Shown: positions 23,401 through 35,734, numbered from the stretch's first letter. The stretch: DNA of 64,000 bases from Limnanthes douglasii subsp. nivea (GCA_036936605.1 JAUPFV010000002.1:341312654-341376653); one strand, 5' to 3'. Numbers and translations: made by a program. The notes: generated from the sequence alone by a model not told the origin.

Positions 23401-23405
23401 TCTAA
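20400..23405 (+). pseudogene. Copia B pol remnant (protease, integrase, RT, RNase H)
   Basis: The order is protease, integrase, reverse transcriptase, RNase H, as expected for Ty1/copia. Protease: CWIDSGAISHV at about 20421. GAG-pre-integrase: LWHARLGHVHYRRI near 20838, with the CKTC zinc ligand. Integrase core: LVHSDLCDFH and FIDDASRYCYIYLLHAKNE, with the second-Asp region reduced to a CTDRGDEY near 21200. Reverse transcriptase: [24 protein letters not shown] (about 22257-22330) and the catalytic YVDD at 22519-22530. RNase H: ESTMESEFVALAGASKEAEWL near 23060 and the C-terminal HLTKGLSRDL. More than six stops or frameshifts break it. The sequence is of the common Tnt1/Tork-like kind, but I would not fix the lineage without a tree. 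Confidence 0.9.
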
Positions 23406-23540
23406 AATATCTCATGTTGAGATACCCAATTCTCATCTAATATGACATTAGGTGTTGAATTCAATGTGGAAAGCTTAACATCTAGAAACTGGAACACATT
23501 TTTATATTATCCCAAGGTATGTGTTCAGACCTGCAAGTTA

Positions 23541-23720
23541 TGAAGGTTGAAGATTATATTTTAATAGTTCTTTTGGAAAATTGTATATGCAGGTGCATGA
23601 AGAAAAGAACTACCTATTTGAGCATGGAGTATGAAGGTTGAAGATTATCTTTTAATAGTTATTTTGGAAAATTGCATATGCAGGTGCATGAAGAAAAGAA
23701 CTACCTATTTAAGCATGAAG
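23541..23720 (+). repeat. 90-bp tandem duplication in the copia B 3' region
   Basis: A unit starting TGAAGGTTGAAGATTATATT (23541-23631) is repeated with a few changes at 23632-23720, between the end of RNase H and the polypurine tract. Confidence 0.85.
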
Positions 23721-24023
23721 TTTAGCCGCTTCAAGAAGCTAGGACTTGGCTTTGATATGCTTAAGAAGGATAAGGACACAAGGCTAGTAAAAATAGTGTC
23801 AAGTAAGAACAAGTGAGTATGTAAATTTATGCGTATATTATTTTCATGTATTCATTATGAATAGTAAAGGTTGAATCCTTAGTGATATTTTGATATTCGA
23901 ATATTTGGAATGTGTAATATACTAATGTGAAATTCAATCGTTACGATATTTCATTTATGCATAAATTTGTTAATTGTTGTGATTGTGTTTGTAGATCATG
24001 AATTACACTAAAATGGGGGAGAT

Positions 24024-24519
24024 TGTTAGATATTTTAGTGTAATTGGATCGACTAGTCGACCAATTTAATCATGATAAATTATCAAACAAGTCGTAGAGT
24101 GCGGAGTGCACACTTGTTAGATTATATCATGATTAACAGGGTGAAGGGGCGTAGCCCCTTGTGGGGTTTAAATGGTAGAGCCCTTTGCATGGTTACTTTT
24201 ATTTTGGTTAAATCGGCTGTTGTTGGAAGTAAACAAAATTTCGAAATTGAAAATTTGACCGTTTTATTCAAATTTCAAATTTGAAGCCGTTTTATTACAA
24301 ATCTCGTTTAAAGACCTTAACTACCCTAACTGTCAAATTGGTTTATAAAAAATGGGTTATGTTGAAAAAGGATAGACACATCAATTCATACTCTCTGTTC
24401 AAATTGAATATCTCAATTTTTATCCAATTGAAATTTTTGGAGAACTCCAAAAATATTTCAATAAGAAATTGTTTACAAGACTTCAGAGATTATCCGGAAT
24501 CAAAACACTGTTTTATACA
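24024..24519 (+). repeat. Copia B 3' LTR
   Basis: Second LTR copy, immediately downstream of the polypurine tract. It differs from the 5' copy by scattered substitutions and small deletions. Confidence 0.88.
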
Positions 24520-26620
24520 TTTGGCTTTGCAAATGTGAACGACTTTCAGACCCACTATAGCTACTTCATTTTTGTTCTTTTTATTGGAAGCGGTGAAGTC
24601 AAGCTTGATGACTTAGTTTAGAGTGCCCTTCGAAAGGGTTAAATTTACTTCCACACCTAATCCAAAATTCTTGGATCTTTTATCTCTCTAAAACAACCAT
24701 ATTGGTTTGGGATGATCTACTAAAGGAAAATATGTTTTTTTCTCAAAATTCATTAAGAAGTATCTCGGTTCCTGGGCATTGATGATAGTGTGCCATTCAA
24801 ACTTGATATGAAAGTCTCTTAGTTATACTGACCAATTCGCCAGTCTAATAGATATGTATAGTTTATGCGCTATTGTTTTTAGGAGAATTGATATCTATGT
24901 ATTCTCTGTATGTGCCTGAAAAAATGACCTTATCTTACTTGTTGTTATAACTAAAACGGGAGCTATTTTTTCCAAATTGTAGGTAACACCATTTCATTAT
25001 TAATAACATATTTACTCATATAATATATTGCTTTGAGGATTTATTTTTCTGTAACTATCGGTGTGCTAAAGACATAATCATATACATTTAGATATTATGT
25101 TGGGAGCCCTTTTATTTTTATAAATGTTGCATCTCATTTTGAAGTTTAGTTGAACCAGTTAACTTTAGGAAATTGTATCCAATGATCATGAAATTAACAT
25201 GTTAAGTTCGATGAGCCTTTACACCAATATTTGGACATTTCTTATGTAGGTAAGTTGTTATTCGGTTCTTGAAACTAAATGGTATGACTTTGTAGTAGTG
25301 GAATTGGTTACCTCGTACACATCTTATTGAGATAAGTAAAGTCCACGCTCATTGATCTTTTATTATTTTTTGTACCATCTGGACTTGTTGTACATATTTT
25401 GTATAAGACTTCTCATTTATGACCTAATTTCCATAGCTGATCCATCTCGACTAAAATAATTTTGACATCTTGGACAATGATCTTCAATTGTATTTAATAA
25501 ACCTGAATTATTGTTTATTGATTATTATTCGCACACTATTTTGGGTAGCACTAAACTGAGGTCTTGTGCAAACCATGTGAAAACATCTAAATTTCTAGAT
25601 AAAAGTATTACATGATTGGTTTGTTAATTTGTAGGTATCTTCTAATGTGGATGACCTTTTATGTTCTCTGAGTTAAAAATATTTATTTTCCTACTGTGAC
25701 CAAGTGGGAGGCCTCAAGTTACTATCCTAGATCCATAAAAAATGTTGGACAATCGTGTTTCGGGTTGAATTGACCCATTTATTGATTGGCTTAATGATTT
25801 TGGAAGTTTGGCTCCTAGTGTTTAGTTCGATGAATTTTGATATTATATCAACCTTTTTTTTATATCCATACGATGGTGAAAGGAAGTTGTTCGGCTTCTT
25901 TTTGCATATTAAGAACAACGCCTCATTAATATACTAGCTAACTCGGGGTTGTGATACTTTACAGACTCTCTTCCTATTAAACTTAAATATGAGAATGATA
26001 TAATGTATAATTATATTCTGTTGGACTTTTTGTGTACACATAAATAATTGAGAAAGTGTCATGAATGACTTTTTAATTTGATTAAATTTTATAGCATAGG
26101 TCTAATTAACTAAAATTAATTTGTTTTTAAATTATATTCTAAAAATTGTATTTTAAAATTATAAATATTTATCTTTTGATATTTTAATTATATTTTAATA
26201 CATGGATTTAAATATCATTCTTTAAATATTTAAACTTATATTTTATTTACGGTTTATTTTTTAAAATTAAAATTTGAATTTTAAAAATTGAGTTTTAAAA
26301 TTTTAAAATTTCGCACAGGTGTATTATATTTAATATTTTATATAGTTTTTCAAAATAATAAAACTGAAATTTAACTTAAATGTTGTAAAACTGAAATAAA
26401 AGTTTAACTTATACCATTTTGAAATATTTTTTTTATAACTATAAATTATTTTAATGTGTATATATTAATTTTTATATTATTTAATTATATATATAAGGTA
26501 AATAATATATAGTAAAGAAGGATAATTATCTCTCGTTTTATATTAGTATATATTTTTTAAGCAACCTTGAGAATTCCGCCTAATATTGTATTCCTGTAAT
26601 ATAGTTTCTCTGGTTAAGAT
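24520..26620. other. AT-rich stretch without recognisable genes
   Basis: About 2.1 kb with no supported coding sequence; 25980-26560 is extremely AT-rich. Frames of 60-63 codons near 25727-25937 overlap on opposite strands and have no motif. No repeat boundary seen. Confidence 0.55.
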
Positions 26621-26997
26621 TGATGAGTCCGGAAATATTCACCACTCACGGTAGAAACCGGACAGGGGAAATTCGGATAAAAGTCACCCACTGAACCATC
26701 AAAACAGGACAAAAGTACTAAATAATTATTCACCTTTTGACTAAGCTAATTGCTAATCTGCTTAATAAACTAATGGGTTTTTGAACTCGACCCGATTTCA
26801 TAACTTTGACCTAAAAGCCCATATGGCCCATAATTAAGGGTATAAATACCCAACCACTTTCATTAATGAGGGTAATAAACGTTTAATACAACCAGACAGC
26901 TTAAATCTCTCACTAAAAAACACTTGAACATTTAATACCCTTGAAACACCACAAAATATCTGGCAAAATTACCCTCAGTCGAAAATAATCCATACCA
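26621..26997 (+). repeat. Gypsy C 5' LTR
   Basis: I place the LTR from TGATGAGTCCGGAAATATTC to CCATACCA, directly before the primer site. The start is inferred from the TGAT opening shared with gypsy A, because no second LTR exists for comparison. A TATAAATACCC motif at about 26850 is a likely TATA box for the element. Confidence 0.65.
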
Positions 26998-27000
26998 AAT

Positions 27001-27020
27001 TGGCGACCAAAGTGGGAGAA
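27001..27020 (+). other. Gypsy C primer-binding site
   Basis: TGGCGACCAAAGTGGGAGAA follows the LTR end after three bases, at the same spacing as in gypsy A. tRNA not assigned. Confidence 0.65.
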
Positions 27021-27024
27021 GAAG

Positions 27025-28580
27025 GTGCCTGAATCTAGCATTCAAAACCAGCAAGAAAAACCAGTTCGGATGAATCCGGACAAGCAGGCAGTGCCACCAA
27101 CTTTGGCAGAAGTTGTGGGAGAAAACGATGAATATACGATCGAATTGCGAGACAGGTTGAAAGCTGAGATAGAAGCCTTGAGGGCTGCTAAAAGGGTAGG
27201 GATGGGCTTGAAAGAAAAATCAAAAGTGTCAGCCGTTCACCACACTGACAATCTAAAGGAGCATGACCCATCAACAAAGACCCATGTGAGTACTAAACCG
27301 GTGGAGAGCTCCTCGAACGAAGATGGAGTTGAGGAATCCCTGTCATCCAGCAGTGATGAAGGCAGGTCTAAAAAGAAGAAAACGTTGGTAAAAAAGTATT
27401 CAAGAAAGAGGGACATGGATGGAAGATTGAAAAAAGCATCTAGGTAAAGGGTCATCTCATAGCCACAACCATAGCCGGAGACATATAGACCAGCTGTTAA
27501 TGGATCATTTAGTTTTTGATGATGAACCAGGTATCTTTGCAACTCCCAATGAAGATACTGTGTTTAGTCGTGGCCGGAATTGGAGACAATCTCTATTGTC
27601 TTCCAAGATACTGTCCGGAAACCTTCCAAAGAGGTTTGACAGTACTAAGATGGAAAAATATGATGGGAGTAAAGATCCAGATAATCATCTGGAGCAGTTT
27701 AAAAACTTTATGATGAATTTTGACGATGATGATAAGTTGCTCTGTAGAGAATTCTCAATCTTTTACGGGGAGTGCTCTAAAGTGGTATAATAGCCTGCCA
27801 CAGGGCTGCATCAGAAATTTTGATACCTTTTAGGTGGCCTTCAGGAGGTAGTTCGTTGGAAGCGAGGAGGTGAAAGGCAATGGAGACATTATTATCCATT
27901 GTACCCAAGAACCGAATGAATCATTGAAATAATATATAAGTCACTTTGTGAACACCAAGAATGGATTAGCTGATTTCTTCGAACAAGTAGCAATAGCTTC
28001 TCTAAGACACGGTTTGAACCCTGACAATTTAGCCAATTTGGTAACCAGGAAGAAGGCCATGACGTGGGGCGGTTTACTGAATCAGGTGGGAAAGCAAATC
28101 AATGTGGATGAAACGAAGAAGAATGGGGTGCATAGGCAAAAGAGATCGGCCCCAGCTGCACCAAACCAGAACCAGAATCAGTCCGAGTACAAAGCTAAGG
28201 AAGTCGGACAGGGTCCCAGCAGGGCCAAGGCTCAATCTCACCAAGCACCAGCTCAGAGCCAGCAATCCAGAAATAAGCGAGGGCCTTAGGTTCAACCGGA
28301 GTGGTTTGCTGAATTGAAAGAAAATATGGCAACCATTTATGACAAAACAAAAGACGAAGTACATTTTAGGAAGCCGGTTGCGCTGCAATCTCCCAGGGAA
28401 AGTCGTAATAATTGTTTCTGCTAATATCATCATGATATTGGTAATAACGCAGAAGATTGCATCGCTTTGAAACAAGAGGTGCAAAATTTGATTGAAAGAG
28501 GAAAATTGGGTTCTTATGTTAAAAGAAGAAGTGGGAGTAGGCCCGATAATGCTCATCGGACCGGCCCAACAAACAATGCA
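27025..28580 (+). pseudogene. gag: Gypsy C gag remnant
   Basis: The N-terminal part (27025-27447) is charged and ends in a Lys/Arg/Ser-rich stretch. The gag core follows in other frames: LPKRFDSTKMEKYDGSKDPD at about 27625 and an EQFKNFMMNFDDDDKL stretch that parallels gypsy A gag, then DFFEQVAIASLRHGLNPDNL near 27965. The terminal Cys/His element (CxYHHDIGNNAEDC) near 28420-28460 contains a stop codon in place of one residue, and the following ALKQEVQNLIERGKLGSYVK matches the gypsy A segment. At least four breaks are present. Confidence 0.85.
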
Positions 28581-29374
28581 AGGACGTCGGCTCCGGACGG
28601 GGCCATGGTAATTATTGAAATATTGGATATGGAGTCAAAATATTTGGATCATGATCCAGCCAAGAATAAAGTGGGTGTTATCATAGAACACACCAAGACC
28701 GTGTCCAGACTCATAAGCTTTTTTGAGTCACTTACCATATTTGGGGGGGGGGGGGACACCATGACTGCACCAACTAATTCTTCAAGGAAAAGGCATGTTC
28801 ACACCCTGGCTACTCAATTGGAAGGCGGCATGACTTCCTATCAATCGCAAATTTATTTTCCCTTCATTGTGTTTGATGAAGATGATTTGAGGGACATAGC
28901 TGGTCCCCATTAAGATGTTGTGGTGATAGGAGCATCCATTGAGGGCAATGACATTAGATGAATTCTGGTAGACACTAGCAGCTCAGCCAACATTCTGTTT
29001 CTAACTTCCTACAAACAAATGAAGAATCCAGCAGTCATTTAACGTTCCAACAGGTCTATTCTGGGTTTCACTGGAAGCTCTGCGGACGTAGTTGGGGAAT
29101 TCGAGGAGGAGGATTTGTTGGACAAAGACCCTTTTGAGAAGAAGGTGAGAGTACTTTTGTGGTGGTGGATTGTCCCACATGCTATAATGCCATTTTAGGA
29201 AGGTCATGGCTCTCCAGAATGCATGTTGTGGCTTCAACAGTTCACCAATATTTAAAAAACGATGTGCAAGGACAAATGGGAGTTGTTCGGAGTAGTCAGA
29301 AGATAGCAAGAGAATGTTATGAAACAGCATTGGCCTCTAGAACTTTGGGGGCAGTTCGGATCAGTGAAGATTAG
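28580..29374 (+). pseudogene. Gypsy C protease remnant
   Basis: The region is parallel to the gypsy A protease. The active site reads VDTSSSAN near 28970, with Gly of DTGSS replaced by Ser. The C-terminal half (DCPTCYNAILGRSWL, then STVHQYLK) is in another frame from about 29159. A run of about 13 G at 28743-28755 replaces the short G tract seen in gypsy A and breaks or pads the local reading. Confidence 0.82.
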
Positions 29375-29436
29375 TAGTTGGAGGGGCCCTCTGGGGAGAG
29401 GGTGAAATTGATGACCCCAGAGAGACCTTTGGTGTT

Positions 29437-31300
29437 TTGATACCAATTAAAGAGGTTGAAACTCACTCTCTGGCTGAAGGAAGAAGTGTCAATATCAGAT
29501 CTAAGATGACATCAGAACTAAAGAGCAAAGTGTTATCTTTTTTAACAGACCATCATCATGGTTTTGCTTGGTGCGATGTTGATGTAACCGGAGTGCCAGT
29601 AGATGTTATATCACACCAGCTATCCATCCGAAGAGATGTAGCACTTGTTGTAGAAAATTGAAGAGCTTTTTCTAAAGAGAAATCTGATGTTATAGTTCAA
29701 GAGGTTGACCGGCTTACTAAGATGGGGCACATAAAGGAATCTCAATACCCTTTATGAACAGCCAATCCGGTATTAATAAAAAAGAAAAAACGGGAAGTGA
29801 CGTATGTGCATCGACTTTACTGACCTTAATAGGGCTTGCCCAAAAGATCTATATCTGGTTCCCTGGATCGATCAGTAAGTGGACTCCACATCTGGGAACA
29901 GGTTGTTGTCCTTCATGGATGCTTTTTCCGGGTATAATCAGATTCAAGTGGATCGAAGGATCAAGAACACACTACTTTTGTTACTAATATGGGACATCAT
30001 TGTTACAAGGTGATGCCTTTTGGGTTAAAGAATTCTGGGGCTACTTATCAGAGGTTCGTGAACAAAGCATTCGCTGATCAGATTGGAAGAAATTTTAAAG
30101 TCTACATTGATGACATGATGGTAAAGAGTGTGGAAGAAGAGTTACACTTGGCCGATCTGCAATATACTTTTGCCAACTTAGTAAAAGTTAATTTAAAGTT
30201 GAATCCAGAAATATATGTTTTTGAAGTGCAGTCCGGGAAGTTTTTGGGGTATGTGATAAGTGAGAAAGGGATCAGCCTGATCCAGACCAACTTAATGCTT
30301 TACCAGCAGATGGATCCTCCTCGGAATGTTAAAGAAGTACAAATATTGACAGGGAGGTTAGTTTCTCTAAACCGTTTTATCTCAAGGTCTTCAGATAGGT
30401 GTGCCCCGTTTTTTCCAAACTTTAAAGGGTGTTAAAGTCTTCACATTGCGATCATGCCTTTGATGAAATAAAAAAGCATTAATCCTCCCCCAAAACTTTG
30501 TTTAAACCTGTTGATGGAGAAAAGTTGTATATATATTTAGCAGTCTCTGAATGTGCCATAAGTGCGGTGCTAGTAAGAGAGGTGGATATATCAGTAAAAT
30601 TCTGATGGATGCTAGAAAAAGGTATTTAAAACTTGAAAAGCTAACACTGACATTAGTAATTGCTGCTAGAAAGATGAGGCCCTACTCTCAGTCTCATTCC
30701 ATTTTCGTCCGAACATCTTTTCCTTTGAAAAATGTTCTTCAAAAGGCAGACATATCAAGCAGAATGACCAAATGGTCAATAGAATTGGGAGACTATGATA
30801 TTGATTTTGCCCCCCAAACTGCAATCAAGGCTCAGTCTGTAGCTGATTTCCTAGTTGAGTTCCATTCGGACATGAGTACTAAACGAACTACTGGTGAAAA
30901 GACTAAGAAGCTATGGGTTGTTCGGACTGATGGTGGATCAAGTACCATGGGTTGTGGTGATGGGATATGTTTAACCTCTCCGTACGACAATAAGCTATTT
31001 CAGGCTATATGTGGAGCCAAAAGTGTCAGGTTAATGAGTGATTCTTAGCTTCTTATCCATCATGCCCAGGGTCAATCTGAGGCCAAGAAAGAGCAGTTAA
31101 TTAAATATTTACTTATTCTTAAAGAGGTGGCAGTTAACTTCAAAGAAATCAGATATGAGCACATGCCCAGAACATACAATACACTAGCAGACTCCTTGGA
31201 AACCATAGCCTACTTTGAGTCATACCCATGGATTCATTTGTAGGAGTGCCCTTCCATTCAACTCAATCAGAGCAAAGAAGACGAGGAAAGTTCAAATATA
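29437..31300 (+). pseudogene. Gypsy C reverse transcriptase and RNase H domains
   Basis: The finger region is scattered over frames between 29640 and 29985. The palm is clear from 29989 (HHCYKVMPFGLKNSGATYQR) and includes the catalytic YIDD at 30103-30114. The first RNase H runs from about 30520 to 30860 (RKRYLKLEKLTLTLVIAARK, ending VADFLVEFHS). The second RNase H starts VRTDGGSS at about 30920, but the middle with the catalytic Glu (NNEAEYE in gypsy A) is missing: the sequence goes from YDNKLFQA straight to CGAKSVRLMSDS. The final ADSL stretch is present near 31190. Confidence 0.85.
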
Positions 31301-32557
31301 CAAGTGGGTCAACCTAAAGACTGGAGGTATCCTCTTCTTCAATACCTTTCAGATGGCATTTTGCCTACGGAAAAAGCAGTAGGAAGAAAAATGAAGTATA
31401 GGGCTCGTGGATTTTTTTATCATAAGAGACATCCTTTACAAGAAGTCTTTTAGTAGACCTCTCTTGCGATGTTTGGGGATTGAAGAGTCCCAAATAGTGA
31501 TGTCTAAACTGCATGATGGTGAAGGGTCAGCACATTGTGGTTATAGATCTTTGACTCGAAGAGTTTTGTTGGACGGATACTACTGGCCTCCATAATGGAA
31601 GATGCCAAGGAATTGGTGAAGAAGTGTGATCCATGCCAAAGATATGGTAATGAAATTCATATCTCAGCTGTCCCTTTGGAATCGATTTCTGAGCCAATAC
31701 CTTTTCCTCGTTGGGGGCTAGATCTGGTGGGACCTCTACCTATGGCATCGGGAGGGTGCAGAACTATCATTGTAGCCATTTATTATTTTTCAAAGTGGAT
31801 AGAAGCTACCCCCTTGGCAGGAACCACTTCAAAAGATGTTATAAAATTCATTTTATCTAATATTTGCTGCAGATTTGGGGTTCCACAGAAGATAACCACA
31901 GACAATGGACCACAATTCGATAACAAAGATATGAAGAATTTTTGTGCCTCTAGAGGCGTTTAACATTGCATTTCTTCTCCTTTCCACCCACGGGCGAATG
32001 GTCAGGTTGAAGTGGCAAACAGAACCATTATGTCCGGTCTTAAAAAGAATTTAGAAGGGGCTGCTAGAAAGTGGCCAAGCTATCTACAAGAAGTGTTATG
32101 GGTCTACTGGACTACTCGTGGAGCTATTACACATGAATCCCCGTTTGCCTTAGTATATGATATGGATGTAATTGCTCCTATAGAGGAAACTCTTCCATCA
32201 TACAGAGTCCACAACGTTTTCGAAGAGGCTAATGAAGTGGCAATCAGAAGTCAACTCGACTTGATAGAAGAGAAAAGAGTTAAGGCTCACCTTAGAGCCA
32301 CCCATTATCAGGAATTGATGAGAAGTAGGTTTGCTTCTAAAGTCAGAAGAAGGGATTTTCAACCAAAGGATAAAGTGTTGAGAAATGTCTTCCTACATAC
32401 TAAGGAGAAGCAGTTCAGCAAGCTAGCTCCAAATTGGGAAGGACCCTATGTGGTCATCGGAAAGCTTAAACCTGGGACATACAGGCTTCAAGATAAAGAT
32501 GGAAGGATCTTAAATCACCCCTGGAACCTTGAACACCTCCGATTGTATCTAGAATGA
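31300..32557 (+). pseudogene. Gypsy C integrase remnant
   Basis: Zinc-binding region near 31507-31640 (KLHDGEGSAHCGYRSLTRRV to CDPCQRYG). The core has D in GLDLVGPLPMASGG, D in TTDNGPQFDN and E in NGQVEVANR, with one stop between the second D and E (about 31961). The C-terminal domain (KVLRNVFLHTKEKQFSKLAP) ends with HPWNLEHLRLYLE at TGA 32555-32557, like gypsy A. Conserved-codon losses are few compared with gag, so this domain decayed little. Confidence 0.88.
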
Positions 32558-33059
32558 AAGTTATTTAAATATTTACTTGTTTAAAGTCCATGTAAATATT
32601 AGAGGGCATACTCTTTCCTACCCTAGTGGCGCAGGGAGGTTTTAATGAGGTGTGCGGGTTTTTAATAAAATTTGATGCCTTCTTAAAAAATTCTGAGTGG
32701 TTTGATCGTAGTTTCTTTAAAATCCTCTAAGTATTATTGACGGATCGGATTGATCTGGTGGAATGATGACCATTTAAACATTTGTCATCAGAGAATTTAA
32801 ACACTCTCACCTTAAACATCAGCCATCAAGATTGGGCAAACATAAAACAAGGAAAGAATTATGTAAAATAAAACTGCTCGGCTAGCATCCGGGAATGATA
32901 TTATAACATGTAAGAATTCTTTGGCCATCCAAGGACTTTGAAGTTTAAAAAGAAAAGGCTTATCCGGGCAGGAGCCAGACACGATTACAAAAATGCCTTG
33001 GCCATCCAAGGACTTTAGTCTGACATGAGGATAAAATAAAAACAGAAGATAGTTAACAT

Positions 33060-35212
33060 TTTAGGGCTAGACTCCCTTAGAAGTTCCTGCTTCGTCTTGT
33101 TTCTTCTTTTGGTCTTTGGGTTCATCATTAGGGCTCTCTCCAGTCCCTTCTTCTTCATGAGGGGTATCATCATAACCACTGGATTAGTTGTGCCTATCAC
33201 CATCTACCATAGTATGGAATGGGAGGTCTTCGTATTCCATATACTGCCACAGAGAACCAAGCGTCCTCTTCGGGAATATTTGATGAAAAATCATGACCAT
33301 GACAGATTTGACTTCGGCATACCTCTCTTCTTGGGAATCTATCACCTTATTGGTGTATACATCGATCTTGGCCTGGATTTTCTTCTCCTGCTCCTTTATC
33401 AAATCATTTTTCTCCTTGGTGACTTTAGACACATCATCTTTGAGAGAAGTTTTGTCACCGGTTAGGGTTTGGATGACACTGTCCCTGGCCTTCACATCCT
33501 CCTTCGAAGCAGAGAGATCCTTCTCCAAGCCAGAACATTTAGTTTGGAGTTCAGTTTTAACCATCTCCGAAGTGGCCAGCTTAGTGGCCAAGTCCTCTTT
33601 CCCCTTCTTAAACTCATCGATCTCTCTCCCTAATGCCGCAACACTCTGATTGGCGTTAAGGAGGTTGTTAGATAAACTCTCTTTGTCTGTGTTGAGTGTG
33701 TTGATGAGATTAGATTGGTTTCACATTTGCCTCTCCATGTTGATCACCGGTTGAATGTTGCTCAGCAAGGAGTGAGTCACCATGTCATTCTCCCCTGAAA
33801 TAGAAAAAGACTTACCATTGAAGGTAACCATGTTTGAGGAGCTTGGAGGAAGACAGGGGCCAGCAAAGTCATCTTTTTCAAGGTCTCCAAAGTAAAGGCC
33901 AATATTTTGGAGGCCACTGATGTCGACTCCATCAATATTGATATCCCCTCCGGTACCCTCTCCGGTGTGATAATCACTGGGGATTTGCTCTGCCAATGTG
34001 AGGTCTGTTGGGTCGGCCGGTGGAAGAGAATCTGAAGGCTGGAGAGCGACTTCATCCCTCGAGGAGATTTTCTTCTTCTTGGCTTCCTTATCTCCACCAT
34101 CTGCTCCTCGTTTTCGATCCTTCTTGGGAGCCTTTAAAGGATTTGGAGGTCCATCTGCCTCTTTGATTCTCTCATCTTCAACCATTTGAAGTATAGTAGC
34201 ATCGATTCCCCCTTGGCCCTGCACTTCCTCATTTGCTGGGACGATCTCTTCAACACCACCTTGAGTAACCTCAGTTGCATCTTGTTTCTTCTTGCCTTTC
34301 TTGCTCTTCATCTTACTTGGGGCTTTTTCTCTGGCAGGCAAGGACAGCTTCCCATCCTTCTCCTCTGTCCTCTGCAGGATGTCACCCAGAGGAGGTAGAG
34401 TGGTCAATTCCTCCCAAGTAAGGTCTCTCCGGCCAGTTGTGTTCTAGAGATGGGACCTCGCTAAATTTCGGGCAGTAAAGAAATTGTGGAAACGATTTCC
34501 CCATTTGTAAGTAGCCCAAGCATTCAGTTTGGCACAAGTTGTCTACCCCTCTTCCACATAGTCGGAGAACTCCTTCGGCAGCACTACAAAAAAAACGAAG
34601 AGCGGTTTAGAAATAGATTTTTAATAAGAAAAGAAAGACAAGCGTGATTGAATATTTACCTGAGCTTTTCCATCTACTGGTGACCATGCTAGGGTTGACA
34701 CCAGCCTTGATTTTTCTCCCGTTCTCCCAAACCCCACTAATATAAAAGAATTGGGTATTCCAGTTCTTCTCCGATTCAAGCAAATCATCCACCACTTTAA
34801 AGTTATCTCCCATGTTGTTGTGGTAGAAAGGGATGACCTGGTTATTGCAGAGGTTGGGCACAGTAGTGAATTGCTCCATTGGAAGCGGTATTCCGGAGAA
34901 CCTAGAGGCCATAATGCAGGCTATGAAGATGTACCAAGCATTGGGACTCAGCTGGCTTGGATAGAGCTTTATCAGCTCCGTATAGATGACTATCTTGCTC
35001 AGCTTCCAGTCCATTGGCGTCTCCGAGGTGACCGGTATCCTCACCTTGACAGACTCAGGGATCGCCCACTTCATCCGGATCTGAGCTAACTCAGCAGTGT
35101 GAGTGTAGACATAGTTGATGTTCTGCATGGCTAGCGGATACTTCACGCCCACCTTGTGGAAGCAGGGTCCCACTTTGCCTTCCAGGGACTCCGACAATTC
35201 CAGGTATTTCAA
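33060..35212 (-). pseudogene. Gypsy C antisense extra ORF (5' truncated, intron retained)
   Basis: Antisense to pol, in the same place as in gypsy A. The upstream end with the start codon is cut off at about 35230. The first exon has the conserved domain (LSPNAWYIFIACIMASRFSG, WNTQFFYISGVWENGRKIKA) in line with the gypsy A domain. An intron of 76 bp (34659-34584) follows. Exon 2 has a stop early on (the frame restarts by about 34407), a Lys-rich segment, an acidic linker, a coiled coil (33591-33290) and a Glu/Asp/Lys tail near 33060-33180. Domain order and intron position match gypsy A, although the proteins share little beyond the core. Function unknown. Confidence 0.78.
34584..34659 (-). 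other. 76-bp intron in the gypsy C antisense ORF
   Basis: Minus-strand donor AGCTCAG/GTAAATATTC and acceptor CTTCGTTTTTTTTGTAG/TGCTGCC. It lies after the first base of a codon, at the same place in the alignment (after W-x-x-S) as the gypsy A intron, with almost the same length. Confidence 0.8.
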
Positions 35213-35570
35213 ACAAAGTTTCTCTTTACCCTTTCCCTAGAGAAGTTATAAGGGAACATATAAGTGTTTTGCCTGCAGTTTCTCCAACTGTGGTTATGAA
35301 TTCGTCAGTCCACTCAGAAGGAAACCCACCAACTTTAAACGACAAAATTCATACTATTTCTGTAGGAGCATTTGAAGTATATAACACACTCCCTATTTTA
35401 CATTTGGTTTTTCTTTCTCAGATGGAGACCAACATTAGTTTCGCGTCCCCTACTTTGTCAATGGTTTTAGGAGTACCTATTAGACTCATGTTTGGAAAAA
35501 TTATGATAAAAATTACGAATGGAGTTCGAAAATCTCTAAAGATATTTTGACAAATATCTTTCACTTGTAC

Positions 35571-35571
<1 letters not shown>

Positions 35572-35610
<39 letters not shown>
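35572..35610. repeat. TA microsatellite
   Basis: About 19 TA repeats. At the homologous place, copy 2 (46476-46490) and copy 3 (54753-54761) have only about 4-7 repeats, so it expanded in copy 1. Confidence 0.95.
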
Positions 35611-35613
<3 letters not shown>

Positions 35614-35734
35614 CAGTGTGCTCAGATTCCCAAATTAATCGATGGTCCTATATGTGTCTTTTTTCGAAAAGGTGACGATACAAGATCAACATTTCCAGCT
35701 CTGATTATTACGATTTCTGGATTTTGTAAACATG

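Larger units (their letters stand above)
18917..24519 (+). mobile_element. Copia B: degenerate Ty1/copia element with both LTRs
   Basis: The 5' LTR (18917-19417, 501 bp) and 3' LTR (24024-24519, 496 bp) start TGTTAGATATTTTAG and end near TACA. A textbook polypurine tract AAATGGGGGAGAT touches the 3' LTR. The LTRs differ at roughly 6% of sites by eye, so the insertion is clearly older than gypsy A, 106 bp to its left. No matching 5-bp duplication is visible (TTACG on the left, TTTGG on the right), so one flank may have mutated or recombined. No tRNA-Met primer site of the usual TGGTATCAGA form follows the 5' LTR. Confidence 0.9.
26621..35230 (+). mobile_element. Gypsy C: second Tat-type Ty3/gypsy element, truncated on the right
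   Basis: A relative of gypsy A with the same layout: 5' LTR, primer site, gag, protease, reverse transcriptase, two RNase H domains, integrase, antisense ORF. It lacks the end of the antisense gene, polypurine tract and 3' LTR, because the sequence switches at about 35230 to composite element E. Many stops and frameshifts make it older than gypsy A. The two share domain order but not close nucleotide identity, so they are different families. Confidence 0.88.

Noticed and set aside
18917..24519. Target duplication for copia B
   Set aside because: TTACG on the left and TTTGG on the right do not match, so I do not claim one.
33097..34189. Plus-strand ORFs opposite the gypsy C antisense gene (for example 33097-33465, 33293-33649)
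   Set aside because: These mirror the coiled-coil and charged segments of the minus-strand gene and have no conservation of their own.
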